64,000 bases of DNA, from positions 62,001 to 126,000 of the IMG/VR virus record IMGVR_UViG_3300031884_000002; one strand, given 5' to 3'. The stretch is from a virus. The notes under the pieces were generated by a model. It had not been told where the DNA came from. It worked only from the letters and a program-made list of their open reading frames with translations, and did not search any database. Positions 23,077 through 31,228 of this stretch are shown here, piece by piece (the stretch's first letter is position 1; each line of letters starts with the position of its first letter). The position numbers were made by a program, and so were the translations under genes.

Positions 23077-23851
23077 TTATTATAAAAGTTGTCCTAAATG
23101 TAATAAAATAATTTATTATAAACATCCTCAAACGTTACAAAATTCAATACAACATAATTGGAATTGTAGGAAATGTGTATTATTGGAAAGACGAGGACTA
23201 TACACAGAACAAGAAGAACAATTTTTAATAGATAATTATTCTAAACTGGGAAGAGACGAATGTGCTAAACGATTAAACAGAACTACATTTTCAATAGGAG
23301 TAAAAACCAGTAAAATGGGACTTATTATGACCCCACAGCCAAAAGATCCAATAAATAACCAAATATGTGGAAGATGTAATGTAGAATTAAACAAATCACA
23401 TTTTACAAAAGATAAACGACGAATAAATAAAATAGGTATTATGTGTAAAAAATGCATGTGGAAAGATAGACAACGACCCGATAAAAAATTAAACAAAAAG
23501 AAATATGATTTTAAATATAAACACATTAAAAAGAAAAGTCCAATTTTTAAATTAAGATGTAAAGTCAAAAAACGAATAATGGCAGCAATAAAATCCTCAA
23601 AACTTAAAAAGAGACATTCGATCATAGAATTATTGGGATGTTCTATTATAGATTTCCAAAAATATTTACAATCACAATTTAACTCAGGTATGACGTGGGA
23701 AAATTATGGTTTTCGAGGATGGCATATGGATCATAAAATACCATTATCATCCGCAAAAACACAAGAGGAACTCGAAAAACTATTTCATTATACAAATATA
23801 CAACCTCTATGGTGGTATGATAATTTAAGTAAAAAAAATAAAATATTATAA
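23054..23851 (+). CDS. HNH endonuclease with zinc and HTH modules
   Basis: A 265-aa protein. Zinc modules (CPKCNKIIY ... CRKCVLLE; CGRCNVEL ... CKKCMWKD) flank a short HTH (CAKRLNRTTFSIGVKTSKMGL). The C-terminal domain contains GCSIIDFQKYLQSQFNSGMTW, GWHMDHKIPLSSA and NIQPLWWYDNLSK, the same nuclease type as the gene at 41338 (WHIDHIKP ... NLQPLWAKDN). It converges on and overlaps the gene ending at 23846 by 6 nt. Confidence 0.85.
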   Translation: MKEKEPTNYYKSCPKCNKIIYYKHPQTLQNSIQHNWNCRKCVLLERRGLYTEQEEQFLIDNYSKLGRDECAKRLNRTTFSIGVKTSKMGLIMTPQPKDPINNQICGRCNVELNKSHFTKDKRRINKIGIMCKKCMWKDRQRPDKKLNKKKYDFKYKHIKKKSPIFKLRCKVKKRIMAAIKSSKLKKRHSIIELLGCSIIDFQKYLQSQFNSGMTWENYGFRGWHMDHKIPLSSAKTQEELEKLFHYTNIQPLWWYDNLSKKNKIL

Positions 23852-24229
23852 ATTATTCTTAAAATTAAGAAGTGTGCAGTGAAACCCCCAAAAATTAGTA
23901 TCTATAATTTTCATCATATTTTTAATTTCCATTGCCTCTTCACATTTAACATTCATCCATACATTCTTTTTAGAAATAGTAATATTAGTAGGGTCATACT
24001 CAAACTCTATTCGTTTACCTTCCAAGTGTTTAATAGGGGAGATATCAATGTTTTTACCATGAATGTCAGGTAGATAAATAGAAATGTGTGCGCCATGCGC
24101 CGGAAGCTGAGATTTAACAGTATTCCAATTATACAGTTGAAATAATCGTTGATAATAACGAACAATGTCGTAAGAACAAATTATTCTTACGCCTTTCTCA
24201 ATCTGTAGTTTTCCTATGGATTTAAACAC
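23846..24229 (-). CDS. 2H-phosphoesterase-like protein
   Basis: A 127-aa protein with two short motifs in the right order for a 2H phosphoesterase: HGAHISIYLP (H-x-S, middle) and WGFHCTLLNF (H-x-T, end). Enzymes with these paired motifs open 2',3'-cyclic phosphates or ligate/process RNA ends. An RNA ligase and a cyclic-phosphate receiver-domain protein are in the same window, so RNA repair is plausible. The evidence is two motifs only. Confidence 0.5.
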   Translation of the reverse strand: MFKSIGKLQIEKGVRIICSYDIVRYYQRLFQLYNWNTVKSQLPAHGAHISIYLPDIHGKNIDISPIKHLEGKRIEFEYDPTNITISKKNVWMNVKCEEAMEIKNMMKIIDTNFWGFHCTLLNFKNNL

Positions 24230-24235
24230 AATCTA

Positions 24236-24263
24236 AGTATATCGAAGTATATTTAGAAGTCAA
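24236..24263 (-). promoter_or_regulatory. Promoter for the 2H-like gene
   Basis: Minus-strand TTGACT (24258-24263) and TATACT (24236-24241), 16-bp spacer. It directly follows the end of the structured RNA at 24270. Confidence 0.65.
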
Positions 24264-24269
24264 TAAAAA

Positions 24270-24510
24270 TTGAATGATGGTTAGCCGATATTCTATAATT
24301 ATGACTGACATTTATCTCATTATTGCTAATGGAAGTGTGCTAACAACTTCTGCTCCAACCTGTCCGCATAAGGAAACCGGCACCTTTGGACTTTTAGGAT
24401 TGCTACTTCCGTGGTATTGGCGAGTAATCTCTCCCACGTTAGGTTTGGTAGTATCGAACTTCTTCTAATTGAAGGCTTTACTTCAACCAGCGTCAATCTC
24501 CATCATTCAA
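24270..24510 (-). ncRNA. Free-standing structured RNA of about 240 nt
   Basis: This 290-bp gap has much higher G+C than its surroundings. On the minus strand it starts TTGAATGATGG and ends with the exact complement CCATCATTCAA, an 11-bp closing stem (24270-24280 with 24500-24510) followed by TTTTTATTG, as in an intrinsic terminator. A promoter-like pair at 24517-24544 would start transcription right at the stem. Internal hairpins include 24469-24474 with 24481-24486 and 24410-24414 with 24434-24438. Paired ends resemble tmRNA, 6S or RNase P layout, but no known family is recognised. All minus frames are open for 40-50 codons, so a decayed coding fragment is the alternative. Confidence 0.6.
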
Positions 24511-24516
24511 CTATAA

Positions 24517-24544
24517 ATATATCATTTTTTATAGTAAATGTCAA
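24517..24544 (-). promoter_or_regulatory. Promoter candidate for the 240-nt RNA
   Basis: Minus-strand TTGACA (24539-24544) and ATATAT (24517-24522), 16-bp spacer, overlapping the end of the upstream gene. Transcription would begin near 24510. Confidence 0.5.
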
Positions 24545-24860
24545 GTGCTTTTGTGGCAAATCCAATTGCTTCTATTTTTGACATCCAACCGGCTTCAAAT
24601 GTTGTTCCATAATCTTCAATATAATTAAATAATCTCGTATTTGAAAAGTTTAAATTATCAAAATAATCAGTTTCATTATTCCATACTCCCATAGACCATG
24701 AAGACCCTCTGGCTCTAAAATAATACCATTTTCCATCCTTCAATGTTCCTTCTATTTGAACGGGACAATAACCTTGAGGCATTTCTAATTTATAAGGATT
24801 TTGAAACTTCCATACAAACCAAGTTTTCCATCTATCTATATAATTATTCAATTTTTTCAT
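24522..24860 (-). CDS. Conserved phage-type hypothetical protein, 112 aa
   Basis: Best start is ATG 24860 (MKKLNNYIDRWKTW), inside the last codons of the upstream gene; a longer ATG at 24956 would overlap that gene by over 100 nt. The core MPQGYCPVQIEGTLKDGKW-YYFRARGSSWSMG resembles a widespread phage protein of unknown function. Confidence 0.6.
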   Translation of the reverse strand: MKKLNNYIDRWKTWFVWKFQNPYKLEMPQGYCPVQIEGTLKDGKWYYFRARGSSWSMGVWNNETDYFDNLNFSNTRLFNYIEDYGTTFEAGWMSKIEAIGFATKALDIYYKK

Positions 24861-25128
24861 ATGTTCCACTTGATATTTCTTTTTTAATAGAACGTCCAAA
24901 TAAATATCTAATCCAATAAGTTCCATTGGAAGTTTCAACTTTATAAACTCTTGCATTTTCTATAATCCAATAAGGACCAGTACAAACAGTTCTATATTCA
25001 ATAGAATTGATACTTATTTTATTATTTTCGGCCCATTTATGAATATCGGTATTATCACCATAATAGATAACAACAACCCAAATGATACATAACACAATAA
25101 AAGATACTAGTATAAATCCAGATTTCAT
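24844..25128 (-). CDS. Membrane-anchored protein, 94 aa
   Basis: An N-terminal transmembrane helix (FILVSFIVLCIIWVVVIYYG, residues 5-24) followed by a soluble beta-rich domain (YWIIENARVYKVETSNGTYW). Function unknown. Confidence 0.6.
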   Translation of the reverse strand: MKSGFILVSFIVLCIIWVVVIYYGDNTDIHKWAENNKISINSIEYRTVCTGPYWIIENARVYKVETSNGTYWIRYLFGRSIKKEISSGTYEKIE

Positions 25129-25154
25129 TTATTCATTTCCTTCTCTGGATCACG

Positions 25155-25355
25155 TTACCAATTCCAAAACTCACAATTTTTCATAGGAACATAATTATAA
25201 ATCATATCAAATATTAGTTTGGCATCATCTATTGCTTTTCTTTTTTTAATAGAATCTCCATAAATAATATCTTCCAATAAACTTTTCAGTTCATCTCGTT
25301 CTTGTCTCAATTCAGATATAATCCGGTCCTTTGATGGTAATTCAATTTCTTTCAT
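25155..25355 (-). CDS. Hypothetical protein, 66 aa
   Basis: A 66-aa charged helical protein (LRQERDELKSLLEDIIYGD). No family recognised; in operon order with its neighbours. Confidence 0.55.
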   Translation of the reverse strand: MKEIELPSKDRIISELRQERDELKSLLEDIIYGDSIKKRKAIDDAKLIFDMIYNYVPMKNCEFWNW

Positions 25356-25356
25356 A

Positions 25357-25485
25357 TTAAGTAAATAAATATTTTAAATGCGTGAATATTTGATATGTTA
25401 AAGCAGCCATCATTATCAACATTGCCAATGAAACTATACATAACATAGGAATCAATACTAAATAAACAAAACATTTCATAATCAT
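25357..25485 (-). CDS. Membrane peptide, 42 aa
   Basis: A 42-aa peptide with one long hydrophobic segment (CFVYLVLIPMLCIVSLAMLI). Starts at ATG 25485 or 25479. Sits directly upstream of the 66-aa gene; promoter-like TTGACA lies near 25516. Confidence 0.5.
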   Translation of the reverse strand: MIMKCFVYLVLIPMLCIVSLAMLIMMAALTYQIFTHLKYLFT

Positions 25486-25515
25486 ACTTCAACTATATAG
25501 ATTACATTCTATTTG

Positions 25516-25971
25516 TCAAGTGTTTTTAACAAAACGTTTTACTCTTGCCTTTTGCCACCATTTTAAAACCTTACCGGCATATTTTGGTTCACTGCTACTG
25601 GCAGATTGAGGAATAACATTTTTAACTTTTAATGTATCCTCAACTTGTTGAAAATCCAAATATCCTAATTTTACAAATAAAGTAGGCTCTAATAACCATC
25701 CTTCATTCGTCACATTTACATCAAAAACTCCTTCTGGTTTTGATGCCATTACTTGTTCTTTTGTTTTATAAACTGTAAATACTTCTCCCAGTGCATAGGG
25801 AACAGCCGTAATACATTGTTCTATGGTTGGAGACACACATATTCTGGCTCCTAATGGTTCAGATGGAGTTCTATTAAATCCAGCTTCAAAATCTCTTGGT
25901 ATTAGAAGTTCTTCTTCTTTTTCAAGAGTAGTTGAAATATGATACCAATGCCGCTTTTTTGAATATAGCAT
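25516..25971 (-). CDS. Hypothetical protein, 151 aa, possibly ADP-ribosyltransferase-fold
   Basis: A 151-aa protein. WYHISTT near the start, GARICVSPTIEQCITAV and EVFTVYKTK resemble the strand-loop-strand order of RES/ART-like or Tpt1-like small domains (histidine, then arginine-serine). I cannot assign it firmly. It begins the operon that runs to 24522. Confidence 0.45.
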   Translation of the reverse strand: MLYSKKRHWYHISTTLEKEEELLIPRDFEAGFNRTPSEPLGARICVSPTIEQCITAVPYALGEVFTVYKTKEQVMASKPEGVFDVNVTNEGWLLEPTLFVKLGYLDFQQVEDTLKVKNVIPQSASSSEPKYAGKVLKWWQKARVKRFVKNT

Positions 25972-25979
25972 AATTCATA

Positions 25980-26207
25980 TTAACCCGCATTAAATGATTT
26001 TAATACAACTCCAGATTTAGCATCTGGCATAGCAGTTCCAATTAAAGTTGCTTTAATATTATTAGGAGTAGTCCAACTCCAACGTATCACGCTATGATAG
26101 GTTATTTCTATTTTTTTAGCATCCTCTTCATTTTCTGCAATTACAACTGTGGCATCATAATCATCATAACTCCATTTATCAGTTCGTTCAAGTAAATATA
26201 TATTCAT
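25980..26207 (-). CDS. Hypothetical protein, 75 aa
   Basis: A 75-aa protein (MNIYLLERTDKWSYDDYDATVVIAENEEDAKKI): a beta-alpha-beta layout common among short phage proteins. No function assigned. Confidence 0.55.
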   Translation of the reverse strand: MNIYLLERTDKWSYDDYDATVVIAENEEDAKKIEITYHSVIRWSWTTPNNIKATLIGTAMPDAKSGVVLKSFNAG

Positions 26208-26211
26208 AGTT

Positions 26212-26508
26212 TTACATTTTATATACTTCTAATTTCTTTTTAGATTTTATCACTTTTTGTATTTCTTTAATATTGGAAAATATCCAGTTTTTAGAATTAA
26301 CAGCATACTCCACTGAAGGATATACTCTATTCAAACTTCCTTCTAACCATTGACAATATATTTGTAATGCGTGTTTAGCCTTGTTACCAGTAACATTCCA
26401 ATCCACTTTTCCATTTAGTTGAACTAAACACATATTAGTTATCTGGGTAGGTGTCTGCTGTAACTCAACGTCAACTCCACCACTTCGACAATGTAAGTTC
26501 ATACTCAT
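26212..26508 (-). CDS. Hypothetical protein, 98 aa
   Basis: A 98-aa protein (MSMNLHCRSGGVDVELQQTP ... YPSVEYAVNSKNWIFSN). No family recognised. Confidence 0.55.
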   Translation of the reverse strand: MSMNLHCRSGGVDVELQQTPTQITNMCLVQLNGKVDWNVTGNKAKHALQIYCQWLEGSLNRVYPSVEYAVNSKNWIFSNIKEIQKVIKSKKKLEVYKM

Positions 26509-26511
26509 AAT

Positions 26512-26724
26512 TTATTTTCCAATTTTAGAAGTTTCTTTAACAATCAAACCTCCAATAGAATTACATATGATATTATCCGGTATATTATTATTTTTAGCAT
26601 CGTTTAATATGACTAATAAATCACATACCAATGATAATCTTCCGACTTTATAACCTTCGTCATATCCAATTTCATATTTGGAACGGTTATCTTGCCAATC
26701 TGCTCCTCCTGATGGATTACTCAT
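26512..26724 (-). CDS. Hypothetical protein, 70 aa
   Basis: A 70-aa protein containing YEIGYDEGYKVGRLSLVCDL, a short repeat-like helix. Overlaps the upstream stop by ATGA. Confidence 0.55.
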   Translation of the reverse strand: MSNPSGGADWQDNRSKYEIGYDEGYKVGRLSLVCDLLVILNDAKNNNIPDNIICNSIGGLIVKETSKIGK

Positions 26725-26921
26725 AATTGTTTATTAAATACTTTATCTATTTCATCAGATGCTTCTTTTAAGAGAATTATTGCTGCACTAACATAAGAAG
26801 TCACGCCATCTCTATTAGAAGGATGACATATTTGTTCGTTACACAGCATTTTGGCAATCATATACACTTCATATGGACTTGGTTTATTTGTTTGTTCTAT
26901 ATTATGGATTTGATTATTCAT
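26721..26921 (-). CDS. Hypothetical protein, 66 aa
   Basis: A 66-aa helical protein (PSPYEVYMIAKMLCNEQICH). Overlaps the upstream small gene by ATGA. Confidence 0.55.
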   Translation of the reverse strand: MNNQIHNIEQTNKPSPYEVYMIAKMLCNEQICHPSNRDGVTSYVSAAIILLKEASDEIDKVFNKQL

Positions 26922-27052
26922 AATTGTTTTTTAACTATAATATTTGGAATCTCACATCCGGCCTCAATTCTATGTCTAATTTCTTTTACCATAGCATCAA
27001 AAAACTCAAGCCGAAGCCTAATTTTTTCTTTTTTAGATAATTTACGATTCAT
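26918..27052 (-). CDS. Small basic protein, 44 aa
   Basis: A 44-aa basic helical protein (MNRKLSKKEKIRLRLEFFDA) located 3 nt after the ligase stop and overlapping the next gene by ATGA. Function unknown. Confidence 0.55.
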   Translation of the reverse strand: MNRKLSKKEKIRLRLEFFDAMVKEIRHRIEAGCEIPNIIVKKQL

Positions 27053-27055
27053 ATA

Positions 27056-29002
27056 TTACAACATTTTCAACAACTCGTTCTGATCAATAATTTTTATACC
27101 ATTCTTCTTGGCTTTAATTGTTTTGGATGATTGACTATTTGGATCGGCTACTACCAAATAATCGATAGATTTAGAAAACGTGTCCGAATATCCATTTCCC
27201 GATTGTTCAATCAATTTATGATAATATTCTTTTTTCTCTGGGAAAGTTCCAGACAAAACAAAAATCAATGCTCCATCTTTAAGGGTAGATTTAGTGCTGG
27301 CAGAAATACTCAATCCATTCTTAATGAAACGAAGAATGTAATCTTTTTTCTTGATTAGTTCATCATTTATATTGGATGCTACATTTGGAAGAGATGATTC
27401 ATTAGCATATTTAATCAACGTGACGCCATCCAACCAATTAGTTAAAGAATCCATTTTACCCTTTAGGGATTCAATAACAATCGCTACACGCCTCTTTCCA
27501 AGAGAAGTTATTCCTAAACTTCCTAAAAATTCATTCAATGGAAGTTTTCTTTTTTTCTCAATTTCTTCAATCAATTTCACAGCACGTTTTTCTCCAAATC
27601 GGGTTCCTTTATCAAGGATTAAATCGGCCAATTCATTTTCTTTATTTTTCAATAAATATAAATCTGCTGCCGATTCAATAAGTTTATTCTTTAATAATGC
27701 TTCAATTACCGATGTCCCAATTCCTTGGATATCCGTCGATTTTACAAACTTTTCCACTTTGCCAACAATCTGTGCGTCACAATCTGAATTTACACAATAA
27801 ATATTGACACTATCATCCCCATTTACATTAGACCTTTTTTCTAATTTTCCATTACAAATGGGACAATGTGTAGGAGTTATAATTTTAATTCTATTTTTTG
27901 CCGGTTTTAAAACTTGACTTATATTTGGAATGATATCATTACATTTTATAATTTCAATTTCATCATTGATATATAAATCAAGACGTTCAATTTCATCATA
28001 ATTATGAAGAGTTGGACTTTCAATAGTAGCTCCACCAATTTGACAAGGAGCAATGGTTGCTACAGGACAAATCTGACCTGAAGCCCCCACTTGAACCTTT
28101 ACGGCTAAAAGTTTAGATGTTGCTTTTTCTGCTTTAAACTTTATAGCAATAGAAGATTTTGGTCTGTTGTTAGAATCTCCTAATTTAGATTGAAGTTCAA
28201 TTGAATTAGCACAACAAATAATACCATCCAACCAATAATTTATTTTAGGTCTAATAATTGCTGTTTTTTCATACCACTCCCACACTTCATCCAAAGTTCC
28301 GACAAAATGTTCTACGACATTAAATCCTAGTTCTTTTAATTTTTTAAAAGCCTCTTCTTCGGTATTTCCGATGGGATTTCCATTTATATCATATAATTTA
28401 AAAGCATAAAAAGTCAAATGTTCGGAATCTTCTCCCGATTTTCGTCGAGCAAGGGAAGTCAAATTACGAGGATTCGACGATTTATTAGAATCAACCTTAT
28501 CCCAATCATCAACATTCAATACAATTTCTCCACGAACAAACCCACTAAAATTATGATTCGTAGATTTAGGAATACCTTTAAACAACAATGCGTTTTGAAA
28601 TAACCGTTCTCCAATTATTCCATCTCCTCTGCTTACGGCATCTACCAATTTATCATTTTTAAAAGTAAGACTTATAGACATTCCATCCATTTTATGGCTT
28701 GCTATAAACTTTTCATTTTTAGAAACTCCGGATTTTAATAAATTATTTTTAATCCAATTATCAAACTCTACACGGTCAACTGCCTTATCCTGTGAACCCA
28801 TTGGTATTTCATGTTTTACTTTTGATAAAATCGTGCCGCCAACATCAAATCCAACTCTTTTCAAGCGAATATCATTGGGATTTAATTTTTTTAATTCATC
28901 AATCCATCCATCATATACACTATCATCTACGATTGCTACACCAATCGTATAATAGGCGTAAGCCGCCTTATCTATTTTCTTCTGTAATTCTAACAATGTC
29001 AT
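27056..29002 (-). CDS. ligA: NAD-dependent DNA ligase
   Basis: A 648-aa protein, close to bacterial LigA (about 670 aa). Domain Ia region AAYAYYTIGVAIVDDSVYD (NAD+ binding), adenylation motif ASHKMDGMSISL with the KxDG lysine near residue 113, SRGDGIIGERLFQNA, OB fold, zinc finger CPICNGKLEK...CVNSDCDAQ, helix-hairpin-helix repeats (STDIQGIGTSVIEALL) and a C-terminal BRCT domain (FVLSGTFPEKKEYYHKLI). It seals DNA nicks using NAD+. Phage NAD synthesis genes elsewhere in the window fit this need. Confidence 0.93.
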   Translation of the reverse strand: MTLLELQKKIDKAAYAYYTIGVAIVDDSVYDGWIDELKKLNPNDIRLKRVGFDVGGTILSKVKHEIPMGSQDKAVDRVEFDNWIKNNLLKSGVSKNEKFIASHKMDGMSISLTFKNDKLVDAVSRGDGIIGERLFQNALLFKGIPKSTNHNFSGFVRGEIVLNVDDWDKVDSNKSSNPRNLTSLARRKSGEDSEHLTFYAFKLYDINGNPIGNTEEEAFKKLKELGFNVVEHFVGTLDEVWEWYEKTAIIRPKINYWLDGIICCANSIELQSKLGDSNNRPKSSIAIKFKAEKATSKLLAVKVQVGASGQICPVATIAPCQIGGATIESPTLHNYDEIERLDLYINDEIEIIKCNDIIPNISQVLKPAKNRIKIITPTHCPICNGKLEKRSNVNGDDSVNIYCVNSDCDAQIVGKVEKFVKSTDIQGIGTSVIEALLKNKLIESAADLYLLKNKENELADLILDKGTRFGEKRAVKLIEEIEKKRKLPLNEFLGSLGITSLGKRRVAIVIESLKGKMDSLTNWLDGVTLIKYANESSLPNVASNINDELIKKKDYILRFIKNGLSISASTKSTLKDGALIFVLSGTFPEKKEYYHKLIEQSGNGYSDTFSKSIDYLVVADPNSQSSKTIKAKKNGIKIIDQNELLKML

Positions 29003-29011
29003 AATGCTATG

Positions 29012-29039
29012 AGTATAGCGATATAGTTTTAAAAGTCAA
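29012..29039 (-). promoter_or_regulatory. Promoter for ligA
   Basis: Minus-strand TTGACT (29034-29039) and TATACT (29012-29017), 16-bp spacer. Confidence 0.7.
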
Positions 29040-29244
29040 GAGTTAAAAATATTGTCACTTTTTTGTTCTTTTTTAATTTCCATACATTATGATAAATGTA
29101 AATAAAAATGATTTCATATTATTATTTTTTATATTCTAAAACTTCTACATTAGCATTTTCAAAATTTTCAAAATACCCATGCCAAGTTCCAGTATAAACA
29201 TCTTCGATTATTCCGCTTGATAATTTAACTTTTATAATGTTATT

Positions 29245-30250
29245 ATAAAATTAAAGAATTATTTCCAACTCTCCCATCTCAATTTATTATAAAAATGGAG
29301 CAAGATGTTATTTCAACGTATAAATCCATAAAATCTAATAAACATAAACTGGAGTTTCCGGCTATTAAAAAATCATTATCCATTCAACTTGACAAGCGTA
29401 TCTATAAGTGGATAGACAGGAACCATATAAAAATCACCACTCTAAATAAACAAGCAATCTGTTCTTTTAATGCTTATAATAAATTAAAAGAGATGGACTT
29501 TTCTAAATTAAAAGACCCAAAATTGTTTTATAAAAATAAACAATTTTACTTGTCCTTGATATTTGATGATAATAAACAATTTACTGATAATAACAAAGTA
29601 TTAGGAATTGACTTAGGATTAAAACGAATAGCAACATTAAGCAATGGAATTATATTCAAAGGAAACGAGTTTAACAAACATAAACGTAAAATTAGATGGA
29701 ATAAACGTAAATTACAATCCAAGAAAAATAATTCTCATTCTGCTCGTAAAAAATTAAAATCATTAAGAAGAAAAGAAACCAATTTTAGTAAAAATTACAT
29801 ACATAATTTAACAAAAAATATAATTATAAATAATAAAGAAAATATTTTAGTAATCGAAGATTTAAGTAAAATTAAAGTTAAGAACAAAGGAAAGAGATTT
29901 AACAATCGGTTAAGTCAATTACCATTTTTTAATTTTAGAACCATACTAACATACAAGGCACAACTATATGGAAAAATAGTTGAAACGGTTAACCCTGCTT
30001 ACACCAGTCAAATAGACCATAGAGGATTGACAAGTGGAACACGTAGAGGATGTAGATATTATGGTTCAGACGGAACAATGTTAGATGCCGATGTAAATGC
30101 GGCACTAAATATTGGAAATCGGTATAAAGATAATAAATCTTTAACCAAACACTCCATTTCGTGCTGTAAAGTACTTGATGGACAGGTGAACGTCAACTCA
30201 CCAATCGTCTCTATCAGTCAGAGGCAAGCACCGACCCTTTAGGGTCGTGT
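29245..30250 (+). mobile_element. Truncated IS605-type tnpB element
   Basis: Coding similarity to TnpB runs straight to the left junction (KELFPTLPSQFIIK in frame before the ATG), so about 60 N-terminal residues and the left end are missing. The right end has the hairpin CGACCCT-TT-AGGGTCG (30232-30247). GTTATT is present at both junctions (29239-29244, 30251-30256). The right end is similar to that of the tnpB at 46660 (CAAGCACC...CCCTTTAGGG), so they belong to one family. Confidence 0.75.
29295..30242 (+). CDS. tnpB: TnpB-like protein, 5'-truncated
   Basis: A 315-aa protein with an intact RuvC: GIDLGLKRIATL (RuvC-I Asp), LVIEDLSKIK (RuvC-II Glu) and DADVNAALNIGNRY (RuvC-III Asp). The zinc ribbon is replaced by TSQIDHRGLTSGTRRGC, as in the TnpB at 46660. 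The N-terminal part matches that protein only from its residue about 68, so the RNA/DNA-binding N-terminus is lost and RNA-guided cleavage is unlikely. The 3' part plus flank would encode the omega RNA. Confidence 0.8.
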   Translation: MEQDVISTYKSIKSNKHKLEFPAIKKSLSIQLDKRIYKWIDRNHIKITTLNKQAICSFNAYNKLKEMDFSKLKDPKLFYKNKQFYLSLIFDDNKQFTDNNKVLGIDLGLKRIATLSNGIIFKGNEFNKHKRKIRWNKRKLQSKKNNSHSARKKLKSLRRKETNFSKNYIHNLTKNIIINNKENILVIEDLSKIKVKNKGKRFNNRLSQLPFFNFRTILTYKAQLYGKIVETVNPAYTSQIDHRGLTSGTRRGCRYYGSDGTMLDADVNAALNIGNRYKDNKSLTKHSISCCKVLDGQVNVNSPIVSISQRQAPTL

Positions 30251-30297
30251 GTTATTGACCAAATAGTTATATGTTTTAATGTTAGATATTTTCATGT

Positions 30298-30618
30298 TTA
30301 ATATATTACTTTCATCTGTATCCAATCGGGTGCCGTATCAAACCAATCTTTATTATTAGTTATCATAATATCTTCTTGATTGTCTCCCCAGTGAATATTA
30401 TTATCTATAATTTTAATTTCAGAAGGAAACTTTAATTTACTATTATATTCCTTAACCAATGGTAAAATGTCAGTAACCCTGTAATAACGAGAATACCACA
30501 AAGCATCGCCGTCACCTCCAGCCGAAGCACATTCATTATATAATAAATCAATGAGTTTCATCAAATGTTCTCGACTACTCATTTTATTTATATCACAATA
30601 ATTTTGTTTAATTTCCAT
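30298..30618 (-). CDS. Hypothetical protein, 106 aa
   Basis: A 106-aa acidic protein (LMKLIDLLYNECASAGGDGDALW ... WFDTAPDWIQMKVIY). No family recognised. It overlaps the upstream zinc-protein gene by 11 nt. Confidence 0.6.
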   Translation of the reverse strand: MEIKQNYCDINKMSSREHLMKLIDLLYNECASAGGDGDALWYSRYYRVTDILPLVKEYNSKLKFPSEIKIIDNNIHWGDNQEDIMITNNKDWFDTAPDWIQMKVIY

Positions 30619-30823
30619 ATTTTGTTAAGTCATCATCGAACGTCATATCATATAACAGTTCTTCAAGTTTGTCAATCCTCTTTTTTAGAGGTAATTTCTT
30701 CAATGCTTTTAAATACGATTTCTTATGTTCTGATTTTTGTTTATTTTCACATAAGCCACATTTACCATTATAATGAGCGGTGATTTGCTTACAACTATTA
30801 CAATGTGATTCGTCGTATAACAT
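30608..30823 (-). CDS. Small zinc protein, 71 aa
   Basis: A 71-aa protein with an N-terminal Cys4 set (CNSCKQITAHYNGKCGLC) followed by a basic helix (KKSYLKALKKLPLKKRID). Function unknown. Confidence 0.6.
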   Translation of the reverse strand: MLYDESHCNSCKQITAHYNGKCGLCENKQKSEHKKSYLKALKKLPLKKRIDKLEELLYDMTFDDDLTKYGN

Positions 30824-30828
30824 ATAAT

Positions 30829-31116
30829 TTAATCATATATAGTGCTTAGTATATATCTATCTATTTTATCCAATTTTGGAGTTACTTGAAGTTTATGAAA
30901 ATAATTTTGAGTTTTATATTTAGTTGCTTTCTCTCCTTTAATTACCACAAACCCTAAGTTTTTCCATTCATCCCAAGTATGCCAATCTTTAAAATTGGAA
31001 TTATCAGGAGTTGCAATTTTGCCTGTAGTATAATACATATTACTATATCGCAACCTCATATTTGATTGGATTGCTACACTTATAATTTGTGGCTTTACCG
31101 ATATATTTAATTGCAT
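30829..31116 (-). CDS. Hypothetical protein, 95 aa, with ArdC-like segment
   Basis: A 95-aa protein. WHTWDEWKNLGFVVIKGEKATKY resembles the W..W..LG..V.KGEKA stretch of ArdC-type single-strand DNA-binding domains. The rest is too short for assignment. Low confidence in relationship. Confidence 0.5.
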   Translation of the reverse strand: MQLNISVKPQIISVAIQSNMRLRYSNMYYTTGKIATPDNSNFKDWHTWDEWKNLGFVVIKGEKATKYKTQNYFHKLQVTPKLDKIDRYILSTIYD

Positions 31117-31228
31117 TCATAATTTTATTCTCAATTATACCAAATATCCGACAAACCTCAACTTTTTATATTTTAGCACCATGTCATTTTTTATTTCATT
31201 TGTAATTTCTGAATACTATTTATATAGT

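Larger units (their letters stand above)
29122..30295 (-). pseudogene. Small gene split by a tnpB element
   Basis: The first 15 codons (MKISNIKTYNYLVNN) lie at 30251-30295, two bases after the stop of the upstream gene. The remainder (IIKVKLSSGIIEDVYTGTW ... VEVLEYKK, stop at 29122) lies beyond the tnpB element. Removing 29245-30250 and one copy of the GTTATT present at both junctions restores one open 53-aa frame. The gene is presumably inactive. Function unknown. Confidence 0.65.

Noticed and set aside
24274-24468. Plus-strand 64-codon frame in the structured RNA region.
   Set aside because: No protein-family resemblance, no start signals, and the minus strand has promoter, closing stem and terminator features. 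Other frames are equally open, as expected for less AT-rich DNA.
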